Shown here in pieces: positions 33,884-45,238 of a stretch of DNA of 64,000 nt. The translations under genes and the position numbers were made by a program. Where the stretch lies: NCBI GenBank assembly GCA_037157565.1, contig JAZHRO010000055.1:39401001-39465000 (forward strand), given 5' to 3'. Position 1 is the first letter of the stretch. Each line of letters starts with the position of its first letter. The notes under the pieces were generated by a model. That model was given only the letters and a program-made list of their open reading frames with translations, was not told the origin of the DNA and searched no databases. The stretch is from Thalassia testudinum (taxonomy: Eukaryota; Streptophyta; Magnoliopsida; Alismatales; Hydrocharitaceae).

Positions 33884-34310
33884 ATTAGATACATAGGGTT
33901 GAAAATCCTTTGGTTGATGCATTGGCTAGATTGGCATTTGCCATATTAGTTGGAGGACAACATTTGCTTTGAGGAGTTGATTGAATTGTTGGTTTTGTTG
34001 ATTTCTACTTTCCAACTCCATCTTGAGAATTCATTGATGGCCCCAATTATCAAGTATTTGCTTGACGATGAAATCTCACTGCATACATCTCAGTCTAAGG
34101 AATTCCACCTTAAGGCGCTAGTTTTGTTCTTTTGGATGACATCTTATATAAGCAGGGCTATTCCACCCTCTTATTAAGATGCCTTACAGAAGATGAAGCC
34201 ATTAAGGCCCTGCACTTGTGGGAATTATGATGTCTACAAAGCATTGATATGGCTATTGATTGGGAGATTCACTAAAGGATAATAATGTTGTCGTCTCAAG
34301 AAATCATGGC
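33884..34310 (+). pseudogene. Ty3/gypsy RNase H end to integrase start, relic
   Basis: The plus strand reads IRYIG, then after a 1-base shift VENPLVDALARLAF (end of RNase H). MAPIIKYLLDDEI and DDILYKQGYSTLLLRCL with TEDEAIKALH follow: the connector and the beginning of the zinc-binding integrase N-terminus in plant Ty3/gypsy pol. Stops and shifts throughout show a dead fragment. It starts about 70 bases to the right of the hAT TSD. It overlaps in domain content with the relic at 26810-26980, so the two may be different elements or parts of one decayed element. Confidence 0.7.
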
Positions 34311-34794
34311 CATTTAAATTTTTTTTTGAACTAATAAAAAGATAAAATCAAGTAAAATGGGAGTTCGAGTCGTTTCATAAGGAATCAAGTTGTTCAAGTC
34401 GTTTACTACTAAACTAAACTAACTTTAATATTTTTTTAATATTCATTTTTTTTTGATTTTTAGATTGGGATAAGATAATGAAACTGAAAAATAGGGATTA
34501 GAATTCAGGATAGGGACCTAAATGTAATTCAAGTGAAATTAACTTTTTGAAAACATTAAAATTCTAATAAAATTAGATATTTTTACATACATGCCCCTGA
34601 AAATTATCAAAATTATTTTTTTGTTACTAGGTTGCAAATATTACTATAATGCCATTGAAAACTGTGACCCTTTTGTAGAAATGCTACTTAGGTTAATATC
34701 CATCTAATTTGAGTTAACAGATGTTAGGTTCCCCTTTCCCTCCTTCCTCCCTGTCCTCCTCCTCGACCCTCCTCTCGGCACCATGACCATCACC

Positions 34795-34969
34795 ACAGCC
34801 AAAGTAGCAATAGCAATAGCAACAACAACACTAATAGCAGCAACGACAACGTCAATAGCAATGATAACATTAGCAGCAACAACAATAACAACAGCAACAG
34901 CAACAACATGAGTAGCAATAAAAACAACAATGATAACATTTGTAACAAAAATAACAACACCAACAACAT
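34795..34969. repeat. CAA/CAG/CAT-type trinucleotide-rich tract
   Basis: An imperfect run of AGCAAYARCAAC-like units. It resumes after the solo LTR at 36664-36690 (CAATGACAACAACAAG), showing that the LTR inserted within it. Confidence 0.75.
34965..34969. repeat. Solo-LTR target-site duplication AACAT, left
   Basis: AACAT precedes the TG of the LTR and recurs at 36659-36663. Confidence 0.82.
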
Positions 34970-36658
34970 TGTTGAACTTTTGAATTGCTACGCTAACGTG
35001 TTTGGTTTTGAAAACCTGTCGTCGTAGTATGAAAGCGAAGAACTCGTGTTCAACAAATAAAATTTATACCGGAATGGAAATCACGGGTTGAACACAGGAG
35101 GTGGACGTTTGATTTAAAAATACACGTTTGTTTTATTTGTCACGAAGTAATTTAATTGACTAGAAAGTATCTATCTATTTACACTAAATAGAAGAGAGAA
35201 TGAGAGAGAGAGAATATTACAAACAAAAATCAAAAAGAGATGTAGAATGCACGTGGAATTCATTATCGAAAGGATTGTTCATTACACTGTATATTACGAC
35301 TAGAAAGCGGGAAAATGATTACACTAGAAAGCAGTAAATCTACTCTACAAAGTGAATCTTCTCTAGAAAGCAATAAAAAGAACGGGGAGAGAGATATCCT
35401 CCTCGACGGTCGCTTGGAGGACGAGTCGGACGGGACGACGCCTGGACGAAGGAGGACAGAGCAGGATAAAGGAAGACGAAGTGGGAAGAACGGGAACCGG
35501 GCAACACGTCGTTATCGCGGAATTCGCTTTCGAAAGGGGGACAAAAAATTGACTTTATCTCGCGAGAAGCATCCCAGGTGTGGGACAAGCTTCTCTTGAG
35601 CTTTGGAGAGGGAGAGAAGAGAAGGAAGGGATGAGAATTTCATGTGGAGGAGGTCTCCTTTTATAGTTGCAAGGAATGAGGGCAAATTGGTCTTTTAAAT
35701 CTCAAAACATTAAATAAGGGGTCTTTAGTGATAGATAAAACCCTCGCTAAAGCCCCATCGTGGGCGACGTGTGGCGGAGCGCGTGCGCCGCTCGCCTGCT
35801 CGCATGTAACACGCGCTCCACGTCCAGCTCACGATCGGACGGCTTATCTCAAGCCTTCGCCTGCCTCCTCTGCGCATCCGCCCGCATCTGATCTTGCGTG
35901 AGGTGCGGCGTGCAATAGCACGTGGGTGCTATTGAGCGCTCGCAGCCACTCGATCCTCTTTGCACGGTCGCACGCGCCCGCTCGCCTCGCCCGCTCACCG
36001 CGCCCGTTGCGATTCGAACCCGCTCAGCGCCTCAGTTAAGCGCTCTCGCCCATTGCACTACGAGCGCGGATGGGCGGGTGCTTAAGCGCGGATGCGTCCC
36101 AGCTGTTGGATCTTGATCCAACGGTGGGGAAACGTTGATGCGGACGCCTTCAGCGGGTGCGTGCGGATGATTGGGTGGCTGAGATGGCGCCACGTGGCAC
36201 CATCTTGGCTGTCCATCTTCTGGATGATGTAGATGGTGCTATGGTTGTTGGATTGAGTCGATTTTCGCGCCGTTAGGCTGCGATTGTCGATCCGAATCCA
36301 TCAGTGTGGTCGGATTTGTCATTTGAAGTGTGGATTCACACCATCTTGACCCTTGCTATTCTAAGGTTCCCCAGTCTCTATTTGATGCTACAGATGTCTG
36401 ATTAGGGCGATCTTGGAGTCGTTGAACTCCAATCGTCGCCTTGATCACATCTGTACGGTTGGATCTTCGATCCGAGGCCCCGATAAAAAGTTTGCCCTGT
36501 CCATGAACATAAAAGGAGACAATTAACCTCCATTTTATTTAAACTAATCTAAATGCAAGATGATGCATGTTATGCAATATTTATAGTATGCAATGCAATC
36601 CTATGCTTAAGAACATGCATAAATAGACATCTTAAGTAGTGTAAATATGTTTACATCA
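34970..36658 (-). mobile_element. Solo LTR (1,689 bp), minus orientation
   Basis: On the plus strand it begins TGTTGAACTTTT and ends TTTACATCA, with 5-bp TSDs AACAT on both sides. No internal region is present. A TATA box (CTATAAAAGG on the minus strand, 35657-35666) gives minus orientation. The end with GTCGTAGTATGAAAGCGAAG and TTGAACACAGGAGG resembles the corresponding ends of the LTRs at 50812 (GCGTCGTAGTATAACC, TCGAACACAGGGAG) and 55166 (ATCGTAGTATAGTCGCG), so all three look related. The 35750-36060 part is GC-rich. Confidence 0.85.
35657..35666 (-). promoter_or_regulatory. TATA box of the solo LTR
   Basis: CTATAAAAGG on the minus strand. A degraded counterpart, CTGTAAAAGA, sits in the related older LTR near 52573. 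Confidence 0.5.
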
Positions 36659-36663
36659 AACAT
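36659..36663. repeat. Solo-LTR target-site duplication AACAT, right
   Basis: Matches 34965-34969. Confidence 0.82.
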
Positions 36664-36816
36664 CAATGACAACAACAAGAAAGAACAAAAGAACCATCGC
36701 TTTCCCCCTCCCCTCTTCAACTCCGGTGGTTCGCTAAACCACCTCCTCCTTCACCCCCATCCCCCATTCTCTTTCTTGGTTGTGGTGCAAATCTGAAGCA
36801 AAATCGGAAGAAGGCA

Positions 36817-37182
36817 ATGGCGTGCAACAAAGAGAAGGCGCAGTCGATGTTGAATTATTCGTAGTGATGAAGCAAAAGGAGATGCGAAAACAGAAGGAGC
36901 AGCGACCCTACCTCGCCTCCAAGTGTTGTGGCCTTATTAAGCTACCGCGATGATGCGAACGACATTCGTAAGCGCCTCGATGGCCCTACTGAGTATGAGA
37001 TGTGTATGAGGGTTGAGGCAGAATGGCAAAGGTTGGAGGAGATTAGGAAGGAGGCCAGGAGGAGTGGGGAGGTCTTGAGCGTGGGGCAAACCCTAGTGGC
37101 AAGATTTGATCTTGGGGAAACCTGTGGGGATTTGAGATCGAAATATGAGGATCCAAATCAAGTTTGGGACAAGGGGAAGAGT
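36817..37182 (+). pseudogene. Fragment of ISY1-like pre-mRNA splicing factor gene
   Basis: ISY1 is a spliceosome-associated protein. The ATG at 36817 opens MACNKEKAQSMLN, close to the conserved ISY1 start (basic residues, then EKAQSMLNR). After a frameshift and stop comes MKQKEMRKQKEQRPYLAS, matching the next conserved ISY1 segment (RRPYLAS). The sequence then jumps to a C-terminal-like segment, SYRDDANDIRKRLDGP, followed by EWQRLEEIRKEARRSGEV, which fits the YRD..G.L..LEGPAE and EW..LEEI..EA regions of ISY1. The middle of the protein is missing. The copy lies between inverted repeats, so it was probably captured by a transposon. It is not functional as seen. Confidence 0.72.
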
Positions 37183-37200
37183 TGAGTATTGGGGCAAAGT

Positions 37201-37214
37201 AGAGAGAGAGAGAG

Positions 37215-37245
<31 letters not shown>

Positions 37246-37246
37246 A
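37201..37246. repeat. Compound microsatellite GA / GT / G-run
   Basis: (GA)n, then (GT)n, then a run of about 13 G, directly after the ISY1 fragment. Confidence 0.9.
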
Positions 37247-38059
37247 GGAGGTGATCGATAGGGAGGAGGAGCTTGACCTCATCGTTGAGGACCTAGCTTA
37301 CGTCAACGATGGAGAGGTCGAGATGAGGGAAGAGGAATGATGAAGAGGAAGGTGGGGGAGCTTCACATCTAGAGAATCCTAGCCATCCGATCCATCCCCA
37401 CAGATGGATGAAATCGCGCACCACTGTCCATTTCCCTTCAAGATTAGTACTTTTAATATAACTTGAGTTAACTTTCCCTCACCTTAGCTAGTGTACTAAC
37501 GGAGAGATAATAGGGTGGCTTTCATGTTAACGACATAAGTTTCATAATTGTAATAATAATAATATTTGCAACCTAGTCACAAAAATAATTTCAATTGTTT
37601 TCAATGGTATTTTTGTAAAAATTTTTAAAATTTATGGATGTACCTAAGACATTAAATATCATTACTTGAAATTTTCATGCAAAAATAAATTATAAATTAC
37701 ATAGAATAAATTTAGAAAAAATTCATCGGACTAATTTTGTAACAATACGAGGATCTAAATATAAAATAATTTTTACTCTTGGTAGGGAATTTGTGAATGA
37801 AATTTTGTAAGCATTTTAAGCTAACCTAAAATTTTGGGATTTTTTGTGTAGGAAAATAAATACAAAAATTCGTAATGTAAACGTGAATATTTGAGTGTAA
37901 TAGGAATGTGCAAACGTGCACATACATCAATTAACTAATAGGAAAACACATGGAAGCAAATAAGTAATTGAAGAAATGATTTTTTTTATTTTTTTTAAGA
38001 ACTAATCCAAGGTTACAAGTTACAACTAGAATTAACATTACTAGAAAATTAAGGTTTAG

Positions 38060-38250
38060 TTATGATTATTTGATCACGATTTTAAAAATCGTGACTAAAA
38101 GTACCTTATGGGCACAATTCCACTTAAAATTGTGACTAAAGAAATTAAGAATAATTATTTTGTTACTTACATTTCCGTTATGATTTTAAAAACCATCACC
38201 AAAGCCTATGGTCATGGTTTTACTTGAAACCGTGACCATAGGATTTGATA
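38060..38250. repeat. CACTA-2 left subterminal repeats
   Basis: Degenerate inverted pairs of a TCACGATTTTAAAAATCGTGA type occur at about 38070, 38110, 38170 and 38210. Confidence 0.75.
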
Positions 38251-38254
38251 CCAA

Positions 38255-39043
38255 AAGAAGTTTTCCCTCCACTTTTTCCCTAAACCCATTGCCGCCATCA
38301 CCTTCCTCCTCCTTCGACTCCCTAGCCCCCTCCCCGACACAGATGACTCCCTCCTCGAGCAATGGTCCCTCTCCCTCAACCCCTCCTCCCTCAAATCCCC
38401 CCTCCCCCCCTCCTCCTCCTCCTTAGCAGCAACAACCAAAGCCAAGACCTACAAGAAGACTCTCCTCCTCCTCAAATCCATATACTCCCTCCACCTCCTC
38501 CTGGCCCACAGGGCCTCCCGCATGCTCCTCTCCCCCAACTACACCTGCAACTTCTCCCTCACCTACACCCTCTCCTCCTTCGTCGAGCCCCTCCCCTCCT
38601 CCTCCTCCTCCTCCTCCGAGGACGACATGGAGACCTTCTCCTTCTTCTCCGTCGACACCCCTCTCAGTCAGCTCTCTGCCTCTGTCTCCTACCACCTGAG
38701 CCTCGACGCCTTCCGCCTCGAGTCCTCCCCACTCCTCCCCCCTCGCATCATCTCCGACTACGTCTACTCCCTTGCCGCCGACCCTTCCCGCGCCTTCCCC
38801 TCCTCTATCTCCTTCCCCCTATCCTCTGACCACCCTCCTCCCGTCCTTACCCACCCCCACAGCTGGACGAGCCCCCCTCCTCGCCCATTGCCCCCTCGAC
38901 ACCTCCCCTATGGATCACCCCCACCCCGACCACCTTATCTACAGGACAATGTCGTTGGGCGGCGGAAAGAGGGGGGAGGAGGGCAGTGCGCTATCACCGC
39001 CGTTCTCCTCATCGCCAACCTCGTCCCCTCCATGCTCCAATAG
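38255..39043 (+). pseudogene. Captured fragment of an ATG13-like autophagy gene
   Basis: ATG13 is the regulatory partner of the ATG1 kinase in starting autophagy. In one continuous frame the plus strand reads DTDDSLLEQWSLSL, then KTYKKTLLLLKSIYSLHLLL, SFVEPLP, ETFSFFSVDTPLSQLSASVS, IISDYVYSLAADPSRAFPSS and HSW. The order and spacing (LLE.W, a YKK....RSLY helix, a S.F.PVDTP..L..SV strand, then DYV.SP..DP..RFP and .HSW) match the HORMA domain and following linker of plant ATG13. The frame is open to 39043 but lacks a clear start and the C-terminal part, and the GC-rich block stops abruptly. It sits just inside the left end of CACTA-2, so capture is likely. Confidence 0.72.
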
Positions 39044-40468
39044 CCCCTTGAGGAGCAAATTTATTGTTTACTTTTTTTACTGATAGCTGGAACTAAGGAC
39101 CATATAGAAATCTTATACTTGCTTGTAGATTTCTATATTGGGTGTATTGGATGCCAATTCCTTTTAATGTAGGAAATGTATAAGGAATTTTCTTGTGGTA
39201 TATCATAACTAGTATTACTTTTACTAGATAAGTTATACTATAATTTTCACCATGTATAAGTTATGTGTAGTTGGCAACATAACTAGTATCCAGATATCCT
39301 TGACTCAATACATCAGGAAATTATTTGTGCTTGCTGGAAAGATGGAAGGTTGAAACCTAATCAATGGGGTCTCAATACATCAGGAAGTTATCCATGCTTG
39401 TTGGAAAGATGCCAGGCTGAAACCTAATTAATGTGGAAGGTAATAAGATGGGCAGAATTCTATGTCTTTAAACATTAAATGGAATAAGTAGGTAGAAACT
39501 CTCTTTTAATCAACTAGTAGAAGTCTTGTCTTGTGGTAGTAGGTAGATAGATGTACAACCTTTGCAAAGACAAGAATATTCCAGTAGTCACAGTTACAAT
39601 TTGACTTTGTTGACCATATAAGGTAGCTTTTAACAATTAAAAAGAAAGAGTAATGTTGTAAGCAGATTGTGGAAGAACAGTGAAGAATTCTTGTTATTGA
39701 TGAAAAGAAATCAATCGATCTTTATATAAAGAGAGGAGATAACAATAGCAACGAAAGATTTAGCAAAGCATATATGCATAATTATGAAATATTTAATTTA
39801 ATTATGAAAGATTTAGCAAGCATTGACATAAAGTAGATGAATGTCTAGGCCTCTAAATACCCAATTAGCATGTTTAGAGCCAAAAACACTCTAGCACATT
39901 ATCTTGATTGCTAGCATATGGTTAAGCAGCCTGGCAGTCAAATGGGCTCTTTCATATGGGATGGGAATTGTTGGTAAAAAAATAAGACTATTGGGATAAC
40001 TTTGTGGACTATTTTGGATCTATAGCTTCCCACAAAAGTAACAAGGTTTCCCTTCAAATGGACATGAAGCCATCTTTACATTATTTGCATATTATAGAAA
40101 TGGTTCACCTAGTTCTGGTTGGTACCTAGCTTATAGCCTATTTCTCACTTACTTGAACGTTATTATGATACTGCAAATCCTAATGTGAATGACTAAGTTG
40201 ATCTGACATGCTAGCCAGTTAAGCATTCCCCTATATTAAGCTTTGGAATTGCCTATGAAAATTCAGACGATTACGCTGCATGACGATTATTTAGGAGACG
40301 GTCGTATGTTTTGGGTATATTCAGGACATTTGGAAGGTTTTCACGATGGCTATGTCGTTATCATCTATGCCATAGTATTGGAGTTAATTTGGTTCCATTT
40401 TGGAAGGATATGTATATATTTTCTTTTCAATTTTTTCTGCATTTACATAAACAATTGTTATCTTGTAG

Positions 40469-41233
40469 GTTCTAGAAAGCAAAATATAGGAGGCTAAATC
40501 AAAGAAAGATACTCTCAAGGTCTGTGCATAATCTGCAAAGTCAGTTACCTTCATATTGAACTTAATGTTATGAAACCATATACAAGAGATTGTTGGCATC
40601 ATCTCCTGTACTTTTCATTGGCTAATGGCTAACTTGATGGATGATTTAGGATCGCAACAAAAGTAAATGAAATGATAGGGAGTGTCAACACAAGCAGTGC
40701 ACTCTCAGCATTTGAAAAGATGGAAGAAAAGGGTAGGTTTTTGGTTATACCTCAAAACAATTTATTGAATTATCAGCATTTCCAAGTTGATAGCATCTCA
40801 AAGCCTTAAATGACTTTCTGTAGTACTAAAACCTGACCATTATCTATTGTACAATGCAATGACAGGCTTATCATTTTGTTGGTGGATCTTATCCTGAACC
40901 TCCATGAAAATAACTTGTGATGGATTTTAAAAGTTCTAGGCATGCATCTTTAAACTTGAAAATGATGCTTCGTGGATCTTTTTTCAAGAAGAATAATTAT
41001 GTATATTGCTGGTTTTCCCAGTTCTGGCCATGGAGTCCCAAGTAGAGGCTCTTAATTAGTTGTCCGCGGATGAGCTCGAAGGAAAGGTAATTTTGTCATT
41101 TCGCAACTCAACCTTTTTATTCTTTCATTTGTCATTCTGATAATTCTTTGATTTGTAGTTTACACTACTAGAGACTTCATCGGTGGACGACGATCTCACA
41201 AATCTAAAAAGAAAGCTCTCAGGAGGTTCACTG
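40469..41233 (+). pseudogene. VIPP1: Captured fragment of VIPP1 (IM30/PspA family), four exons with introns
   Basis: VIPP1 is the plastid ESCRT-III/PspA-type protein needed for thylakoid membranes. Four exon-like pieces keep splice-site signals. 40469-40519: VLESKI-stop-EAKSKKDTLK. 40650-40731: [16 protein letters not shown], then [11 protein letters not shown]. 41022-41086: VLAMESQVEALN-stop, then LSADELEGK. 41159-41233: FTLLETSSVDDDLTNLKRKL, then SGGS. Exons 2 and 3 join in the same phase across the intron. The order matches the central and C-terminal helices of plant VIPP1. Two in-frame stops and a short gap after exon 1 make it a pseudogene. Because the introns are kept, it was copied from genomic DNA, not from mRNA. 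Confidence 0.88.
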
Positions 41234-42257
41234 GTATAGTTTTTTCTTCTCACCTAGCAGTTTCATATCTTGACTATTTTGTGAAACAAAAGATTCTAGT
41301 TTTCCTTTGTCCTTTTCCCTTGATTGAGTGTGGCTACGTACCAAGATGCATGTGCAGTAAGCAGTATATCCTGCTCTAACCAGCCATGCTTGTTTAGAGT
41401 AGAGCGTAGCATCGATTATGTCAGAATGACATCAAATCAATAAACAAAATAATGGATCCCATTATTGAGTGGGAAAAGCATTGGTTTTAGTTAGGACATA
41501 TGTTTTTTTTTTTCTTGAGGGGTTTGGTTAGGATATAATAGTGCCCATTTTACCACTAGACAATCCATAAATTATTAAAAGGCCACAATCATTCATTAGT
41601 AACCAAGCCTGGCAGTTTTCCATGTCATGTTTTTTGGCCCTCTCCATCATTCCTTTTCTCTTTCTCTAGGGCGAATTTCACTTAGGACTGGCCATCTAGC
41701 TTGAATTTGATGATCTTGATTTGATGGATTTGCAAGCTAAGCTCATTGAACATATGAAGCCAAACTCTTACATACATACATATGACTTAAAATATATGAT
41801 ATTATAAAGTGGATATTGCAAACTTAAGAGCTATGTACTTTAGAATGCAAAAAGAAGCAACTAAATAACAACCGTCAACTTAGCTTAAATTGCAAACTAC
41901 TTAAGTCTTATGGCATTATCTAAGGGTTTGATTACCTGGATGATTCATACTTCTAATAGTTATGGAAAGCACTTTTAACCATGCATTGCTTTTTCATTTT
42001 CCATGAATTGCTTTTTCCTGATGTTAGTTTCAAATAATTTTCTTGTGGTTAAATTTTCTTTTAACTATGCACTTGATGTTAATTCCAATCTATTTTGTTA
42101 TTTGGGTGTATCTTCATTTGGCAGGGAGTAATAGCAGAGCTAGTTGCCAAGGTTCAACATCTTCAAGATAAAATGGTGCAAGGTAAGGTAGACTTCTAGA
42201 GCATTTCAGATACTAAACATATTTACATTTATTTACTTTTTTGTTTCAAGAGACCTT

Positions 42258-42545
42258 TGGTCACGGTGGCTCCTTTGGTGACGGGTAAGGAATCGTGACC
42301 AAAGGAACCTTAATTTTTTCTGAAGCTCTTTCTTTGGTCACGGTTTTACAACTGTGACTAAAAGTCTTTGGGCACAGTTTATAACCATGACCAAAACTGT
42401 TGAACCTAGATAACAGTGGGGGATTTGGTCACGGTTTTATGTGGAACCGTGACCAAATCCTGTAGTCATGATTTTGGGTGAAACCGCAACCAAAGGTCCT
42501 TCCGCCATAACTCTTTTGTCACAGTTTTTAACTGTGACCAAAACC
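42258..42545. repeat. CACTA-2 right subterminal repeats
   Basis: At least six pairs of GGTCACGGTTTT and its complement occur in about 290 bases, with the same unit as at 38060-38250. Confidence 0.85.
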
Positions 42546-42556
42546 CTTCTTTATTG

Positions 42557-43224
42557 TATAAAAATGCGACAACTAGAAATAAAAATGTAAATAGAAAGAG
42601 GGAACACGTTGGATTGAGTTGTAGAGTGGCATTGAGATAGACTGAGATGGAGGATGGAGGCAAAGAGGCATGTCAGCTGCCATTGAGGCCGCCTGTCTAC
42701 CTGGAGGAGGGCTAGAGGAAAGAATGAATGATTTTCCCTTGGGATCTTGAGGACTACTCATGAGCCTTTAAAAACTCTAAAAAAGATCTTTCAAATTTGT
42801 AGCAAAGGGATAAGGAGGTTGTTTTAGGGTCAAAATAACTCTTAATCCTATTAAAACTCCATTTTTTGCCCTTTTATCCCATATATATGCCACCAGGTAG
42901 CCCAAATGGGCTTATTCCTTGATTTGTCTTGACCCAGGTGGCTAAATGGTTCCACAAAAAAATATTCTCTTCAATTTTGGGCCATCTTGTAGGTCTTTTG
43001 TCGCCTCTTCTATGATATAAAAGTAAAGAAGGTATCATTATTCATAAAATATAAAGAAATATCTAAAATTATTCTTTTTGCTAAATAAATAGCTGAAAAT
43101 GACAATAATTAGGCATGTAATTTATACAAAATTATGACTTTATTATACTGGCATGCCTAAATTTAGTTTATTCTTGAGCAAACAAAAATGAAAAAACAAA
43201 ATCAAGATATAAATAGATTGCGCT
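42557..43224. other. Spacer, no gene seen
   Basis: AT-rich, with no recognised coding region. The minus-strand open stretches at 42466-42761 span the CACTA-2 edge and look accidental. Confidence 0.55.
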
Positions 43225-43653
43225 AGTTCTATAGACAACCAGTGCTCTACTTGTGATTATGCCATCTATTTGCATTTCATTAATTTCTTGTTGGGCATCC
43301 AAGAAACAACACACAGTTGCTCTGTCAAGTATTGAAGTTGAGTATCGTTCTCTTGCTAATGTGACGGCTAAGCTAACTAGGATATAATCACTATGTAAAG
43401 AGCATGGTGTTCAACTGTCCAATACCCATGTTATTTGGTGTGACAACTTTGGTACCACTTTCATGGCTATAAATACTATTTTCCATGCTAAACAAAGCAT
43501 ATAGAAATATATTTTCATCTTTTACAAGAATGAAGTGGCAAACATGCACCTTCTTCTTCATTTCATTCCAAGCTCCGATCAAGTAGTTGCTTGGCTTCAA
43601 CAATTAAAGCAGAAACTACATGTCTTTTCGTAGGTGCATAGTTCGAGGGTAGG
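43225..43653 (+). pseudogene. Ty1/copia RNase H C-terminal fragment
   Basis: The plus strand reads SVDNRSTCGYAIYL, then (after a shift) WASKKQHTVALSSIEVEYR, then IWCDNFGTTFMAIN and FHAKQSI, with DQVVAWLQQLKQ near the end. This is the RNase H segment that closes the copia polyprotein. The residues before VALSSIE and the C-DN motif are typical of plant copia. Several stops and a shift are present. The 5' part of the element is missing. A short pyrimidine-poor tract (GAGGGTAGG) leads into the 3' LTR. Confidence 0.88.
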
Positions 43654-43820
43654 TGTTGATGTATATTATATCTGTTATTGGGTTCGGATGTAATTTTCCT
43701 ACTATTAGATAACAGAATTTGTTACAATATGTTGTAACCATATTCCTGAACTTCTTGTAAATGGCACGACAATGAGAGAGACTTTCTATGAGCTTTCGAT
43801 TCTTCTTCTATCATCTAACA
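43654..43820 (+). mobile_element. 3' LTR of the truncated copia element (167 bp)
   Basis: It starts TGTTGATGTATA right after a polypurine tract (GTTCGAGGGTAGG) and ends CATCTAACA, giving TG...CA. The short length fits small-LTR plant copia elements. No 5' LTR is present, so no TSD can be checked. Confidence 0.72.
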
Positions 43821-45238
43821 ATCATGTTGCTCAGTTATCTTTTGTTATAACCCAAAATGGTAACCTCATTTAGGAGTAAATTTGGTAGAAAATCCTTATG
43901 TGCATAGTGTGATTAGACCTTTATATACTTTGAGAGGATGTTTGGTTGGTGGGTTGAGTGAATTTACACTAGGTTAAGTATTTAATCTGTCACTTAACCT
44001 ACCTTATATTTACATTGGGTTAAGTAGACTTAATACAAGGTAAAGTTATTTCACCTTCTTTGTAAAATAACTTTAACCTACGAAACATTCAAATATGTTA
44101 ATTCATTTTTTACACTATTTATTCTATTTATTTTTTATTTTATTATTTATTATATAAATTTATTCCCTTTACGAAAGGTTAATCTTCATGGACCAAAAGG
44201 GATCGAGGTAATATAATCTGTGGATCTGATGGCACCCTTCAGAAAGAGCATTAGATTAGAACGTCGTTGACCAATGGCGTTGTAATTTGAGAGTGACCCA
44301 ATTAGTTACGGCTTGGGGAAATGTCACATTAGATTATTCTCGTAGTCGTTCAAGTGGTGGACACCCACTCTTCACCAGGTTGTGTACGGAAATTGTGGGA
44401 GGTGTGTGGTGAAAAGCTCTGATGTGCTGTAACAAGACCACGTGAAGGCTGACCGTTGCATGGATTGCCAGTTGGTACAAACACTCATTCTTGTCTAAAA
44501 AGGGTTCGCGCAGAAATATGTGCGACGAAGGGTCCTTTATAATCATTGCCCTGCAGACTGAAGGCCACGGGTACAAATAATCTCCCTCTGCGCACATGGA
44601 ATTTAGATAATGCTTATAGTAGCTTTGGCCCCACTAAAATATGCACAGCTCGATACTTTCACAGGAGGCTTGCGCAATTGGAAAATGAAGTAGAGTAGAG
44701 GGCAAAAAATTTTTTTTTTAATTTGATTAACAATTTTCCATCATTTTCTTAATGTGTACATACATCACTTTTAGCCGATTTCATCGTCTTTCTTCTGATT
44801 TACAAATCATTTTTCACATCACAAGAGGTAAAATTTTGTGAGAAAGTGAAAAAAATTGATTTCTTTTTATTTTAATTTTATTTCTTTTATTTTTTTTAAA
44901 ACTTCAAAATTATTTACCTACATTTTCTAATGCATAAACACTCCTTCAAAGATAGCCACCATGTGGAGGTTATAATATTAATACCAACCTCACATTGCCA
45001 ATACCTTCTCCATTTCCCATTCAACGTTAGAGATACAGACCCGAAACACCTAAAATTAATTTCAACAAATGTGGAAATTAGAACGCCAACTCGATTATTC
45101 AAAAGCTGACACACTACCGAAAACCAAAGCCGCAAAGGGGAGAAAAATTATTATCACAACAGATACACTTCCGATAGCATAAGCACAATCATGATTCACA
45201 CCCTGAGAAGCAAACACCAAGCAATGTCAGGTGGCCCT
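43821..45238. other. Spacer upstream of the glycine-rich gene 3' end
   Basis: No gene is supported apart from the MITE-like repeat at 43938-44088. 44700-44930 is AT-rich. An AATAATC on the minus strand near 45092-45098 could act as a weak polyadenylation element for the 45239 gene. Confidence 0.5.
43938..44088. mobile_element. MITE-like inverted-repeat element
   Basis: The left end, ATGTTTGGTTGGTGGGTTGA, and the right end, read on the other strand as ATGTTTCGTAGGTTAAAG, form an imperfect inverted repeat around about 150 bases. Direct GGTTAAGTA units lie inside. No TSD was established. Confidence 0.4.

Larger units (their letters stand above)
34590..37640. mobile_element. Inverted-repeat (Pack-MULE-like) segment with captured ISY1 DNA
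   Basis: The left arm near 34600-34650 (containing ACTAGGTTGCAAATATTA) is the imperfect inverted copy of the right arm near 37552-37615 (AATATTTGCAACCTAGT). Weaker similarity may extend outward on both sides. Between the arms lie CT-rich and CAA-rich DNA, an ISY1 fragment and an inserted solo LTR (34970-36658). Long AT-rich inverted repeats around captured gene DNA are typical of Pack-MULEs, but I could not fix the ends or the expected 9-bp TSD, so the class is an inference. Confidence 0.5.
38036..42556. mobile_element. CACTA-2: degenerate CACTA-like element carrying ATG13 and VIPP1 fragments
   Basis: The left end, CATTACTAGAAAATT, and the right end, read as CAATAAAGAAGGG, are decayed versions of the plant CACTA terminus. 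Both sides hold arrays of GGTCACGGTTTT / AAAACCGTGACC units in direct and inverted order (38060-38250 and 42258-42545), the typical CACTA subterminal structure. The flanking triplets are TAA and TAT, so the TSD is not perfect. The interior holds an ATG13-like coding fragment (38255-39043) and a VIPP1 fragment with introns (40469-41233), and no visible transposase. A further exon-like piece is at about 42125-42180. The exact ends are approximate; the subterminal repeats are the firm evidence. Confidence 0.72.
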
